A DNA stretch of 64,000 nucleotides, from NCBI RefSeq assembly GCF_041102775.1, contig NZ_JBGCUO010000001.1, positions 930,001 through 994,000 of the forward strand. Reading direction: 5' to 3'. This document shows positions 26,592 to 36,100 of the stretch, piece by piece. Source of the stretch: Alcanivorax sp. REN37 (GTDB taxonomy: Bacteria > Pseudomonadota > Gammaproteobacteria > Pseudomonadales > Alcanivoracaceae). Numbering within the stretch: position 1 is the stretch's first letter; each line of letters begins with the position of its first letter. The notes beneath the pieces are model-generated. The model was not told the DNA's origin, searched no databases, and saw nothing but the letters and a program-made list of their open reading frames with translations. A program made the translations under genes and the position numbers.

Positions 26592-27557
26592 ATGCTGGCT
26601 GAGCCCAACCGGTTGCGCCGTGCGGCGTTGCCGCTGTTGTTGCTGGTGTTGGCGTTGGCCTCGCTGCTGGTCGGAGCCGGCGAGCTGTCGTGGTCGGCGT
26701 TGTGGCAGCGCAACGTCGATGCGTGGTTGACGCTCACCGCCAGCCGCCTGCCACGGCTGATAGCGCTGGTGCTGACTGGCATCGGGCTGGCGGTGTGCGG
26801 TGTGATCTTGCAGCAGATCGTCCGCAACCGCTTTGTCGAACCGGCCACCTCCGGCGGCTTGGATGCGGCCAAGCTCGGCATCTTGCTGTCGCTGACTTGG
26901 CTGCCCGCTGCTGGCGCCGGCACCCGCATGGCGTTCGCGCTAGTGTGCTGCTTCTTGGCCAGCATCCTCTATGTGGTGATCGTGCGCCGCATTCGTTTCA
27001 ACAACACCGTGCTGGTGCCGGTGATCGGCCTGATGTACGGCGCCGTGCTCAGTGCGGTGGCGGAGTTCTACGCCTACCGCCACAACATCCTGCAAAGCAT
27101 GCAGGGCTGGTTGATGGGCGACTTCTCACGGGTGGTGGAAGGGCAGTACGAAATCATCTACCTGATCCTGCCGATCGTGGTGATCACCTACCTCTACGCC
27201 CACCGCTTCACGGTACTGGGCATGGGTGAAGACATGGCTGCCAGCCTCGGGCTCGGTTATGCCGCCACCGCTGCGCTGGGGCTGTTGTTGGTGTCGGTGA
27301 CGGTGGCGGTGTCGGTGATCGCCGTGGGCGCGATTCCGTTTGTTGGGCTGGTGATCCCGAACCTGGTGGCACTGCGTTACGGCGAGAACCTGCAGCGCAC
27401 GCTGCCGTTGGTGGCAATGTGGGGCGCGGCGCTGCTGCTGGCCTGCGACATTCTGGGCCGGCTGCTGATTTATCCGTTTGAAGTGCCAATCGGCATCACC
27501 GCCGGCAGCATCGGTGGGCTGCTGTTCCTGGTGCTGATCCTGAGGCTGCACAAATGA
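26592..27557 (+). CDS. Ferric siderophore ABC transporter permease (FecCD family)
   Basis: About 321 aa from ATG 26592, where MLAEPNRLRR precedes the first membrane helix. Upstream in-frame GTG 26541 and ATG 26559 have no better ribosome site, so the start is unsettled. About 9-10 membrane segments, RLPRLIALVLTGIGLAVCGVILQQIVRNRFVEPATSGGLDAAKLG and GAIPFVGLVIPNLVALRYGEN are FecCD permease hallmarks, closest in style to FatD/BauD. It imports the ferric siderophore from the periplasm. Its stop overlaps the next permease start (ATGA). Confidence 0.9.
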   Translation: MLAEPNRLRRAALPLLLLVLALASLLVGAGELSWSALWQRNVDAWLTLTASRLPRLIALVLTGIGLAVCGVILQQIVRNRFVEPATSGGLDAAKLGILLSLTWLPAAGAGTRMAFALVCCFLASILYVVIVRRIRFNNTVLVPVIGLMYGAVLSAVAEFYAYRHNILQSMQGWLMGDFSRVVEGQYEIIYLILPIVVITYLYAHRFTVLGMGEDMAASLGLGYAATAALGLLLVSVTVAVSVIAVGAIPFVGLVIPNLVALRYGENLQRTLPLVAMWGAALLLACDILGRLLIYPFEVPIGITAGSIGGLLFLVLILRLHK

Positions 27558-28495
27558 ACGCGCGCTGGGGGCTGTGGCTGCTGGTGGCGGCGCTGGCGCT
27601 GGCGTTTTTGTTGGTCGGCTCCGGCTTTGACGTCAACTATGTGATTCCGAAACGGGCGACACGGCTGGCGGCGATGGTGGTGGCCGGCGTCTGCATTGCG
27701 CTGTCGTCGGTGGTGTTCCAGACGCTGGCCGGCAACCGCATTCTGACGCCGGCGATCATGGGCTACGAAGCCATCTACCTGCTGTTCCAGTCGCTGCTGG
27801 TGCTGCTGCTTGGCGCGCACAGCTTGGTGCTGCTGGGCCGCCACGGCAATGCGTTGTTGTCGGTGGCCCTGATGCTGTCCTATTCGTGGCTGCTGCACCG
27901 CTGGTTGCTGCGCGATCGGCAGCACAGCGTTTACCTGCTGCTGCTCACCGGTCTGGTGCTGACCATGGTGTTGACCACCTTCACCCAGTTCATCCAGCTG
28001 AAAACCAGTCCCGGTGAATTTTCCATTCTGCAGGGCCTCAACTACACCTCGTTCAACCGCGCACGGCCAGACCAAGTGCTGTACTCCGCGCTGGCGGTGG
28101 CGGCGGTGGGCTGGCTGCTGTGGCGGCGAGTCCGGGTGCTGGATTTGCTGGCGCTGGGGCGCGAGCAATCGCTGTCGCTGGGCGAGGATTATGGCCGCGC
28201 GGTGCGCCTCTATTTGACGCTGATCGCGGTGTTGGTGGCGGTGTCCACCAGCTTGGTCGGGCCCACCGCGTTCATGGGCGTGTTCGTCGCCAACATCACC
28301 TATGCCCTGGCTGGCAGCAGCCGCCACCGGGTCACACTGCCGATGAGCTGTGCCATCGCCATCGGCCTGTTCATCGTTGCCCAGTTCTTGGTGGAGCAAT
28401 GGTTCAACTACAACACCACCGTCAGCATCCTGGTGAACCTGGTATGCGGCAGCTACTTCCTGGCGCTGATGGTGCGACGCCGAGGCACGCCATGA
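27554..28495 (+). CDS. Ferric siderophore ABC transporter permease, second subunit
   Basis: A 313-aa polytopic protein. RATRLAAMVVAGVCIALSSVVFQTLAGNRILTPAIMGYEAIYLLFQ and GPTAFMGVFVANITYALAG mark it as a FecCD permease of the FatC/BauC subtype, in which the usual LADP/GSLAG loop is replaced by TPAIMGYEA. It forms a heterodimeric channel with the preceding permease. Both ends overlap its neighbours by 4 bp, so the transport genes are tightly coupled. Confidence 0.9.
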   Translation: MNARWGLWLLVAALALAFLLVGSGFDVNYVIPKRATRLAAMVVAGVCIALSSVVFQTLAGNRILTPAIMGYEAIYLLFQSLLVLLLGAHSLVLLGRHGNALLSVALMLSYSWLLHRWLLRDRQHSVYLLLLTGLVLTMVLTTFTQFIQLKTSPGEFSILQGLNYTSFNRARPDQVLYSALAVAAVGWLLWRRVRVLDLLALGREQSLSLGEDYGRAVRLYLTLIAVLVAVSTSLVGPTAFMGVFVANITYALAGSSRHRVTLPMSCAIAIGLFIVAQFLVEQWFNYNTTVSILVNLVCGSYFLALMVRRRGTP

Positions 28496-29268
28496 TTGCT
28501 GTCCGCCATCTCGAAAAATCCTACGGCGACCGCCGCGTGCTGGAGGACATTTGCCTGGAGTTTCCGCGCGGCCAGGTCACCGCGCTGATCGGTCCCAACG
28601 GCGCCGGCAAGAGCACGCTGCTGATGGCCATGGCGCGGCTGCTGGCGCCGAGCGCCGGTGACATCCTGTTAGACGGCAGCGACATCAGCGCCATCCCGCT
28701 GCGCGAGTACGCCAAGCGGGTGGCCACGTTGCGGCAAACGCTGGATTTCAATTTGCGGCTGACGGTGGAAGAGCTGGTGGCGTTCGGCCGCTTCCCTTAC
28801 AGCCGTGGCGCACTGACCGCGGCCGATCAACAGGTGGTGGAGCAGTCGCTGGCGTTCCTGTCATTGCTGCCGCTGCGCCAAGCGCTGCTGCATGAACTCA
28901 GCGGCGGCCAGCGGCAGATGGCGTTTTTGGCCATGACCGTGGCTCAGCGCACCGATCTACTGCTGCTGGATGAGCCGCTCAACAACCTCGACATGAAACA
29001 CGCGGTGGACATCATGCGCGCCGCGCGCCGGCTGTGTGATGAGCACGGTCGCACCGTGGTGATGGTGGTGCATGACATCAATTTCGCCGCCAACTACGCC
29101 GACCACATGGTGGCGATGCGCGGCGGCCGGGTGCACAGCAGCGGCCCGGTGGCACAGGTGGTGACGCGCGCCAACCTGCAGGACCTGTACGGCCTAGACC
29201 TAGAGATCGTGCCGTGCCGACACGGCTACCTCTGCAATTACTTCAACCCTTTGCCTTCTGGAGACTGA
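28492..29268 (+). CDS. Ferric siderophore ABC transporter ATPase
   Basis: A 258-aa FepC/FatE-type ATPase. Walker A is GPNGAGKST (34-42), the signature LSGGQRQMAFLAM, Walker [13 protein letters not shown] and the H-loop VVHDINFA. FGRFPYSRG after the Q-loop is typical of siderophore-type ATPases. The ATG overlaps the upstream permease stop. Confidence 0.92.
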   Translation: MIAVRHLEKSYGDRRVLEDICLEFPRGQVTALIGPNGAGKSTLLMAMARLLAPSAGDILLDGSDISAIPLREYAKRVATLRQTLDFNLRLTVEELVAFGRFPYSRGALTAADQQVVEQSLAFLSLLPLRQALLHELSGGQRQMAFLAMTVAQRTDLLLLDEPLNNLDMKHAVDIMRAARRLCDEHGRTVVMVVHDINFAANYADHMVAMRGGRVHSSGPVAQVVTRANLQDLYGLDLEIVPCRHGYLCNYFNPLPSGD

Positions 29269-29270
29269 CG

Positions 29271-30251
29271 ATGCGCATGGAGCACCGCAGGGTTTGGCCC
29301 TGCACCTTGGCCACGCTGGTGATGGCGGCGGCGCTGACCGCCTGTGAACCGGCGACGGATGACCGCGTTGCGGCCGAGCAGGCCGCCGGTGACTACACCC
29401 CGGTGACGGTGGAGCACGCACTGGGCACCACCCGCGTCACCCGTCTGCCGCAGCGAGTGGTGGCGTTCGACATGAGCGAGCTGGACACGCTGGACCAATT
29501 GCAGGCGCCGGTGGTGGGCATTTCCAAGGATTACGTGTCCAGTTTCCTCAGCCGTTACCGCGATGACGAGCGGGTGATGGATGTCGGCACCACCATCCAA
29601 CCCAATCTGGAACGGCTGCATGTGTTGAAGCCGGACCTGATCCTGATCTCGCCGCTGCAAGCGCAAAGTTACGACGAACTCAGCGAGCTGGCGCCCACCA
29701 TCCACTACGACATCGACCTGAACAACACCCAGGGCCATGCGCTGGAGGAGGCCAAGCAGCATTTGCTCACCATCGGCCGCATTCTCGATAAAGACGCCTT
29801 GGCGCAAGAAAAAGTGGCCCATATCGATGCCACCGTGGCGGCGGTGCAGGCGGTCACCGCCGGCCGCTCGGAGACCGCGCTGATTGTGCTGCACAACAAT
29901 GGCGCGTTGTCGTCGTTTGGGCTGCGCTCGCGTTACGGCTTCATCTTCGACACCTTCGGCGTCAAATCCGCCAGCCCGGATGTTGAATCCGGCCCCCATG
30001 GCCAGCCGATTTCCAACGAGTTCGTGCACCGCGCTAACCCTGACATCTTGTTCGTGATCGACCGCACCGCGGTGATGGAACGTCGCGCGGTGGTCAACCG
30101 CGACACGCTGGCCAATCCGCTGCTGAAGCAAACCAAGGCGTGGAATCAGAACAAGGTGTTCTTCGTTGATCCGGAGACTTGGTACCTGTGCACCGCCAGC
30201 CTGACCTGTATCGACCGTATGGCCGATGACGTGATCGCCGCCTACCGGTGA
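29271..30251 (+). CDS. Siderophore-binding periplasmic lipoprotein
   Basis: A 326-aa protein with ATG 29271, 2 bp after the ATPase stop and preceded by GGAGA. The N-terminus has a hydrophobic signal with lipobox LTAC (residues ~22-25), so it is probably lipid-anchored. PQRVVAFDMSELDTLDQL, TIQPNLERLHVLKPDLILIS, ALIVLHNNGALSSFG and RANPDILFVIDRTAVM match FatB/BauB (PF01497 periplasmic binding proteins). It delivers the ferric siderophore to the two permeases. Confidence 0.92.
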   Translation: MRMEHRRVWPCTLATLVMAAALTACEPATDDRVAAEQAAGDYTPVTVEHALGTTRVTRLPQRVVAFDMSELDTLDQLQAPVVGISKDYVSSFLSRYRDDERVMDVGTTIQPNLERLHVLKPDLILISPLQAQSYDELSELAPTIHYDIDLNNTQGHALEEAKQHLLTIGRILDKDALAQEKVAHIDATVAAVQAVTAGRSETALIVLHNNGALSSFGLRSRYGFIFDTFGVKSASPDVESGPHGQPISNEFVHRANPDILFVIDRTAVMERRAVVNRDTLANPLLKQTKAWNQNKVFFVDPETWYLCTASLTCIDRMADDVIAAYR

Positions 30252-30336
30252 TCAGGCGTTCCACGGCCCGTGCTCGCGCGTGCCGTTGGCAAGGGAGAAA
30301 CAGCCAAACCAAATTCCATAGGAGAGGAATGGAACC

Positions 30337-32793
30337 ATGTTGCGACACACTTACGGCGGACGCTCCGCCGCGGATTCAGCACTCAGCCCGGCGCCCGCCC
30401 GTGGCACTCGCACCGCATTGGCATGGGCGCTGTGCGCCAGCCTCGGCACCGTTGGCGGCGTGGCGGCGGTGACGCCAGCGCTGGCACAGCAAGCTGACAG
30501 CGCCGTGGCGCGCAGCAGTTATCGCATCGCGGCAGGTCCGTTGGCCTCGGTGCTGCACCAATTTGCCAGCCACGCCGGGGTACGCGTGCAGCTGGACCCG
30601 GCGTTGGCACGCGGCCGCCAAAGTGGCGGCTTGAGCGGCGATTACAGCATTCAAGAAGGTTTGGCGGCGCTGCTGAGCGAGCACGGCCTGCAGGCGGTAC
30701 GGCAGGGCGGCGGTTACGCGGTGGTGGCGACAGCGGCCAGCGACGCCAGCACGCTGACATTAGCGCCGGTGTCGGTGCAGGGGCAGACCGGGCAAACCTT
30801 GCGTTATGCCGGCGAGCAGGTGGCGCCCGGCAGCCGTGTCGGCCTGCTCGGCGACCGGGATTTTATGGAAACGCCCTTTTCCACCGTTGCCTACACTGAA
30901 AAGTACATCGCCGACCAGCAGGCTACGGATATCCAGCAGATCATCGCCAAAACCGATCCGTCGGTGTTTATCAGCGGCATCGCCGGCGAAAGCCTGGAAA
31001 GTTATTCGATCCGCGGCTTGCCGTCGGCGGTGAATGACGTGTCGGTGAACGGCCTGGCTGGTGTCGGCGCTTACCACCGCAACGCCCCGGAAATGTTTGA
31101 ACGCATCGATGTGCTCAAAGGTCCGTCGGCGCTGCTTAACGGCATGCCGCCCAAAGGCTCCGCCGGCGGCGCGGTGAATTTGGTCACCAAACGGGCCGGC
31201 GACGACCCGCTGACGCGTTTCACCGGCAGCTGGCAGTCGGATGCCCAGGTCGGCGGCCATGTGGATGTGGGCCGGCGCTTTGGCGACAACAATGAATTCG
31301 GCGTGCGCTTCAACGGCGTCTACCGCGATGGCGAAACCGCGGTGAAGAAGCAGGACAAGGAAGTGAAGATGGCCTCGCTGGGGCTGGATTGGCGCGGCGA
31401 ACGGGCGCGGCTGTCGGCGGACCTGTACCACATGGAGGACTACACCGAGGGGCTGACACGCGGGCTGACGCTGGCGCCCGGTGTGGCGGTGCCGAAGCCG
31501 CCCAAACCCGGCACCTCGTGGAACCCGCCGTGGTCGTTTTTCGACAACACGGACAAAGGCGGGCTGCTGCGTGGCGAATTCGACATCACCGACCAACTGA
31601 TGGTGTACGCCACCGCGGGGCTCAGCAAGTCGGAGATCGACACCATTATGGGGGTCGGCAATGTGCTCAATAGCAGCGGTGATTTTTCCATTAACTACAG
31701 CGGCGTCTCCGACCGCATGGAGCGCAAATCGGCGGAAGTGGGCCTGCAAGGCAGTGTTCAGACCGGCGTGGTGGGGCACCGTTTTGCGGTCAACGCCACC
31801 TATTACAAAGAGGACTACACCCTGCGCGGCTTCCGTAACCTGCTGCCGAACAACTGGTTGAGCAACATCTACCGGCCAGAATGGGGGCCGGAAGTGGCGC
31901 GACCCTCCAACATTCCCGCGCTGACCGATACCGGCACCACGCTCACCAGCGTTGGTGCGGCCGATACGCTGTCGTTCTTCGACGAGCAGCTGCAACTGAC
32001 GGTCGGTGTACGGCACCAGCAGGTGGAGAGCGAGGTGAAAAGCTACCTGCCTGGCCCCGCTCAGCCGCGCTACGACAAGAACGCCACCACGCCGGCGGCG
32101 GCGTTGTTGTACCGCGCCACCGAACAGGTGTCGTTGTACGCCAACTACAGCGAGGGGTTGAGCCAGGGACCGATCGCGCCGATCGGCACCACCAACGCCG
32201 GTGAGGTGTTCAAGCCCTTCAAGAGCAAGCAGCACGAAATCGGGGTCAAGTTCGACCTTGGTGAGTTCGCCCACACGCTCAGCCTTTACGAGATCAAGCG
32301 GCCCAACGGTTATACCGACAACAACCAATATGTGTTTGGGGGTGAGCAACGTAACCGTGGGGTGGAGTGGGGCTTCTTCGGCGCGCCGGTGGTCAGCCTG
32401 CGGGTCATGGGTGGGGTCGCCTACTCGGACGCCGAAGTGACGCGGGCGGTGACGCCCAACTTGGAAGGGCAACAGGCCACCGGGCTGCCGGAATGGCAAG
32501 CCAAGCTGGGGGTGGAGTGGGACGTGCCGGTGGTGGAACGGCTGACGCTGACCGCCAATACCAGCTATGCCTCCAAACAATATGTGGACGCCGCCAATAC
32601 CCAGTCGATTCCGGATCGCACGCTGTTGGATTTGGGCGCGCGCTACCGCACGGGATTGGCGAACTACCCGGTGACCTTCCGTGCGGCGGTGACCAACGTC
32701 ACCAACAAGGCCTACTGGGCGACGCCGCATTTCACCAACTTGGCGTTGGGCGCACCGCGCACATTCCAACTGTCGGCCAGTGTGGACTTCTGA
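30337..32793 (+). CDS. TonB-dependent siderophore receptor with N-terminal STN domain
   Basis: An 818-aa receptor with ATG 30337 (GGAGAGG about 10 nt upstream). A signal peptide ends near ALAQQ (~50). Residues ~60-125 (SYRIAAGPLASVLHQFASHAGVRVQLDPAL...LLSEHGLQAV) form a secretin/TonB short N-terminal domain. The plug follows (YTEKYIADQQATDIQQIIAKTDPSV, IRGLPSAVNDVSVNGLAG, ERIDVLKGPSALLNGMPPKGSAGGAVNLVTKRA), then a long barrel ending in SVDF. It resembles BauA/FhuE-class receptors. STN domains normally signal to an anti-sigma factor, but no FecI/FecR pair is present in the window. It is the last gene of the uptake operon and is followed by a terminator. Confidence 0.94.
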   Translation: MLRHTYGGRSAADSALSPAPARGTRTALAWALCASLGTVGGVAAVTPALAQQADSAVARSSYRIAAGPLASVLHQFASHAGVRVQLDPALARGRQSGGLSGDYSIQEGLAALLSEHGLQAVRQGGGYAVVATAASDASTLTLAPVSVQGQTGQTLRYAGEQVAPGSRVGLLGDRDFMETPFSTVAYTEKYIADQQATDIQQIIAKTDPSVFISGIAGESLESYSIRGLPSAVNDVSVNGLAGVGAYHRNAPEMFERIDVLKGPSALLNGMPPKGSAGGAVNLVTKRAGDDPLTRFTGSWQSDAQVGGHVDVGRRFGDNNEFGVRFNGVYRDGETAVKKQDKEVKMASLGLDWRGERARLSADLYHMEDYTEGLTRGLTLAPGVAVPKPPKPGTSWNPPWSFFDNTDKGGLLRGEFDITDQLMVYATAGLSKSEIDTIMGVGNVLNSSGDFSINYSGVSDRMERKSAEVGLQGSVQTGVVGHRFAVNATYYKEDYTLRGFRNLLPNNWLSNIYRPEWGPEVARPSNIPALTDTGTTLTSVGAADTLSFFDEQLQLTVGVRHQQVESEVKSYLPGPAQPRYDKNATTPAAALLYRATEQVSLYANYSEGLSQGPIAPIGTTNAGEVFKPFKSKQHEIGVKFDLGEFAHTLSLYEIKRPNGYTDNNQYVFGGEQRNRGVEWGFFGAPVVSLRVMGGVAYSDAEVTRAVTPNLEGQQATGLPEWQAKLGVEWDVPVVERLTLTANTSYASKQYVDAANTQSIPDRTLLDLGARYRTGLANYPVTFRAAVTNVTNKAYWATPHFTNLALGAPRTFQLSASVDF

Positions 32794-32820
32794 TATAACG
32801 CCGACATTGTGACGGACGTC

Positions 32821-32846
32821 AAAAACCGCAGCCTGCTGCGGTTTTT
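32821..32846. terminator. Bidirectional-type terminator after the receptor gene
   Basis: AAAAACCGCAGC and GCTGCGGTTTTT form a perfect 12-bp inverted repeat with a T5 tail. It ends the siderophore island. Confidence 0.88.
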
Positions 32847-33136
32847 GCTTTGTGGCGATGACGAGGACCGGCTCGCCGGCGGTGTCGGCCAGTGCTTGGG
32901 GGGCCAAGCTGAGCCGGTGGGTTGCGGCTCTTTACCTTGACCAGCAAGGCAGGGCAGAACCGCCCACGGGCGGGCACAGCGGCAGCGCGCCGCGCCCGCA
33001 GTGCCGGGCACAGAACTTAAAATAGCCGGCGCAGCAGATCACGACCGGGGAGGTTGCGCTGCTGCGCGGGGATCACTTTGACGGGGATCGGGCACGCCAG
33101 CCAAGGGGGCTTGGGGGCGTGGTCATAGGGGATGAC
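32847..33136. other. Upstream region of the autotransporter gene (~290 bp)
   Basis: No coding frame was recognised. No convincing sigma-70 promoter could be read by eye. Confidence 0.4.
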
Positions 33137-36100
33137 ATGAGCGGGAAACAATCATCGCTGGGCCGCCTTTTCGGCGTGCTGCTGGCCGGGCTGTTGTTGT
33201 GTTTGAGCACCATGGGGGCACTGGCGGCCGGGGTTGACCTGATGCAGGCACCTAGTCACGTACAGCGGTTACAGACGGAGTTTGATGGACGCTCGGCAGG
33301 CATCATGCGCTTGGGGTCACTGTCCAGTGATGCAAATCTACGCTCTATTAGCGCCGCTCCTACGTGGTCGGGCCAAGATTTTGACTTCGTGGGCGGGGTG
33401 GGGGAAATTTGGCTGCCGTACGGCACAAAAATATTTTTACTGACGCTCTGGTTAAGCAATAGTGCAGCGACCATGGTGGTGAACCAATCGCCGATCACGT
33501 CCGGGGGCACTTGGAGGGGCCAGCTGCCTCCCAATGGCGATGCCATGACTGTGGAGATCAAGATCACCGCAGAGGACGGCGTCACCGAAAGAGTCTACCG
33601 AATCACTGTGACTGGGAACCAGACGCCGCCGGTACAGCCGTACAGCCTGACGGTACGGCCGTCCAGCCTGCCGGCAGCCGTTGCCGGCACCGAGTATCCG
33701 TCGACCAGGCTGACCGCAGGCGTCGGCGTCCCACCGTACCGGTTCAGCGTGAAACAGGGAGCGCTGCCGCGGGGCATGGGTTTGACTCCCGAGGGCGTAT
33801 TGTCCGGCACGCCACAGGAGAGCGGTCGCTTTTCCTTCACGGTGTCGGCGGTGGATGCCAACAGTTTCACCGGCGACCAGACTTTTGATCTGGACATCGA
33901 CGCACCACAGATCACCCTGTCACCGACGTCCCTGCCGCCGGCCATGCTCTTTTACCCGTATGCTCAGCAGCTGGCGGCCAGCGGCGGCACCCCGCCTTAC
34001 CGTTTCACCAGTGTCGGAGGCCCGCTACCGCCCGGCTTGAGTCTGGGTGCAGACGGGTTGATTTCTGGCGCCCCTACCGAGGACGGCATATTCCCCCTCA
34101 CGTTCATCGCCACTGACAGCCTCGGGTTTGCCAGCTCTCCTACGGATGTCAGCTTAACGGCTGAACACGGCTCACTCAGCCTAGATACACACGTACTGTC
34201 GGTCACGGCTAGTCAGCCTTACTCGCGCCAACTCTTGGCCACTGGCGGCATTCCGCCTTATGCGTTCAGCGTGAGCCCCGGAGAATTGCCGGATGGCCTT
34301 ACCTTGGCGGCTGATGGCACCTTAAGCGGAATGGCCACTGAAACCGGTTTCTTCCCAGTGAACATTGAAATCCGCGATGCGTTTGTCAGGCGCGGGACTT
34401 CATTGGATCTAACCGTACATGCCCCAGATATCCTGCTGTCGCCGAGCAACCTGCCAACCGGCGTCGGCGGCAGTGCCTACCCCGACACCGCCTTCAGCGC
34501 CCAAGGTGGCCAAGCGCCCTACACCTACACCGTGGTGAGCGGCGTATTGCCGCGCGGCATGACGTTGAGTGCGGAGGGCATGCTGTCGGGTGCGCCGGAG
34601 ACCAGTGGCCGCTTCCCGCTCGGTGTACAGGCGACGGACGCCAACGGTTTCACCGGTGACCTGAATCTGGATCTGGATGTCGACGCACCGCAGATCACCC
34701 TGTCACCCAGCAGCCTGCCAACCGGCGTCGGTGGCAGTGCCTACCCGGACACGCCTTTCAGCACACAAGGTGGCCAAGCGCCCTATACCTACGCAGTGGT
34801 GAGCGGGGTACTGCCGGCCGGCATGACGTTGAACGTCCAGGGCATGTTGTCGGGCACGCCGGAGACCAGCGGTCACTTCCCGCTCGACGTGCAGGTGATG
34901 GACGCCCACGGCTTCACCGGCGATCTGAGCCTGGACCTGACCATCGACGCACCGAACATCACCCTGTCGCCCAGCAGCCTGCCGGATGGCGTCGGCGGCA
35001 GTGTCTACCCCGACACCCCCTTTAGCGCGCAAGGTGGCCGAGCGCCCTATGACTACACTGTGGTGGCCGGCGCGGTGCCGCGAGGCATGTTGTTGGCTCC
35101 GGATGGCACGCTGAGCGGGACGCCGGAACTGAGCGGTGACTTCCCACTGACAGTGTCGGCGACGGACACGTTGGGCTTCAGCGGCACGTTGGCATTGCAG
35201 CTGAAAGTGGACGCGCCGGTAATCAGTTTGGTGGTGCCCACGTTGCCGTCGGTGCAGGTGGATGATGACTATGGCCCGGTGCAGCTTGGCGCAGCTGGCG
35301 GCACCGGTCCGTATAGCTTCGCCATCGTTAATGGGCGCTTGCATACCGGTCTGAGTCTGGACCCTGATGGCCGCGTGAGCGGTGTGCCGAAAGACAGCGG
35401 CGAGCGGGTGCTGACGGTATCGATCACCGATCAGTTCGGCTTCAGCGGCAGCGGCAACGTGACCATTGATGTGGCGGCACTGCCGGTGCCACTGCTGCAA
35501 CACCATGTGCTGGAGGTGGTGGCTGGCAACAGTGCCGAGCTGCGGCTGACCGACGGTGCGCAGCATGGCCCGTTCAGTGCCGCGGCCATCAGCCAGCAGC
35601 CGCTGGCGGCGGCCGGCGTCGCCGAGCTGGTCGATGACGGCTACCGGCTGCGTTTCCAGGCTGCGGCGGACTTTTCCGGCCGTGCGTCACTGCAGTACAC
35701 GCTGACCAACAAGGGTGGCGTGTCGGCGCCGGGTACCGTGAGCATCCAGGTGATCGCGCGGCCTGACCCGTCCAAGGATGCCGAGGTGATCGGTTTGGTA
35801 CGGGCACAAACTGACGCCGCCAAGCGACTGGCGACAGCACAAATTGATCTGATTGGTCGGCGCTTGGAGCAGCTGCACCATGATGAACCGGCGCGCCGCA
35901 ACCGTTTTGCGGTGCAAGTGGACATGGTGCCGCGCACCCAGCCCGCCCATTGGGAGCAGCGCGGCAGCCCTGCGCTGCAAGACGCTCTCAATGCCATGGC
36001 GCAGGCGTTGTCAGCGCCCACCGGCAGTGGCCCAGCGGCGCCCGCCGGGCAGCTTGATGAACTGGCATTTTGGAGCAGCGCGCGCATCAGCTTCGGCGAG

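Noticed and set aside
12201-32793. Recent horizontal transfer of the siderophore island
   Set aside because: No integrase, IS, flanking direct repeats or obvious composition shift; transfer cannot be supported from this window.
30760-32907. 715-codon minus-strand frame opposite the TonB receptor
   Set aside because: His/Arg/Gln-rich antisense shadow without any family motif; the receptor is certain.
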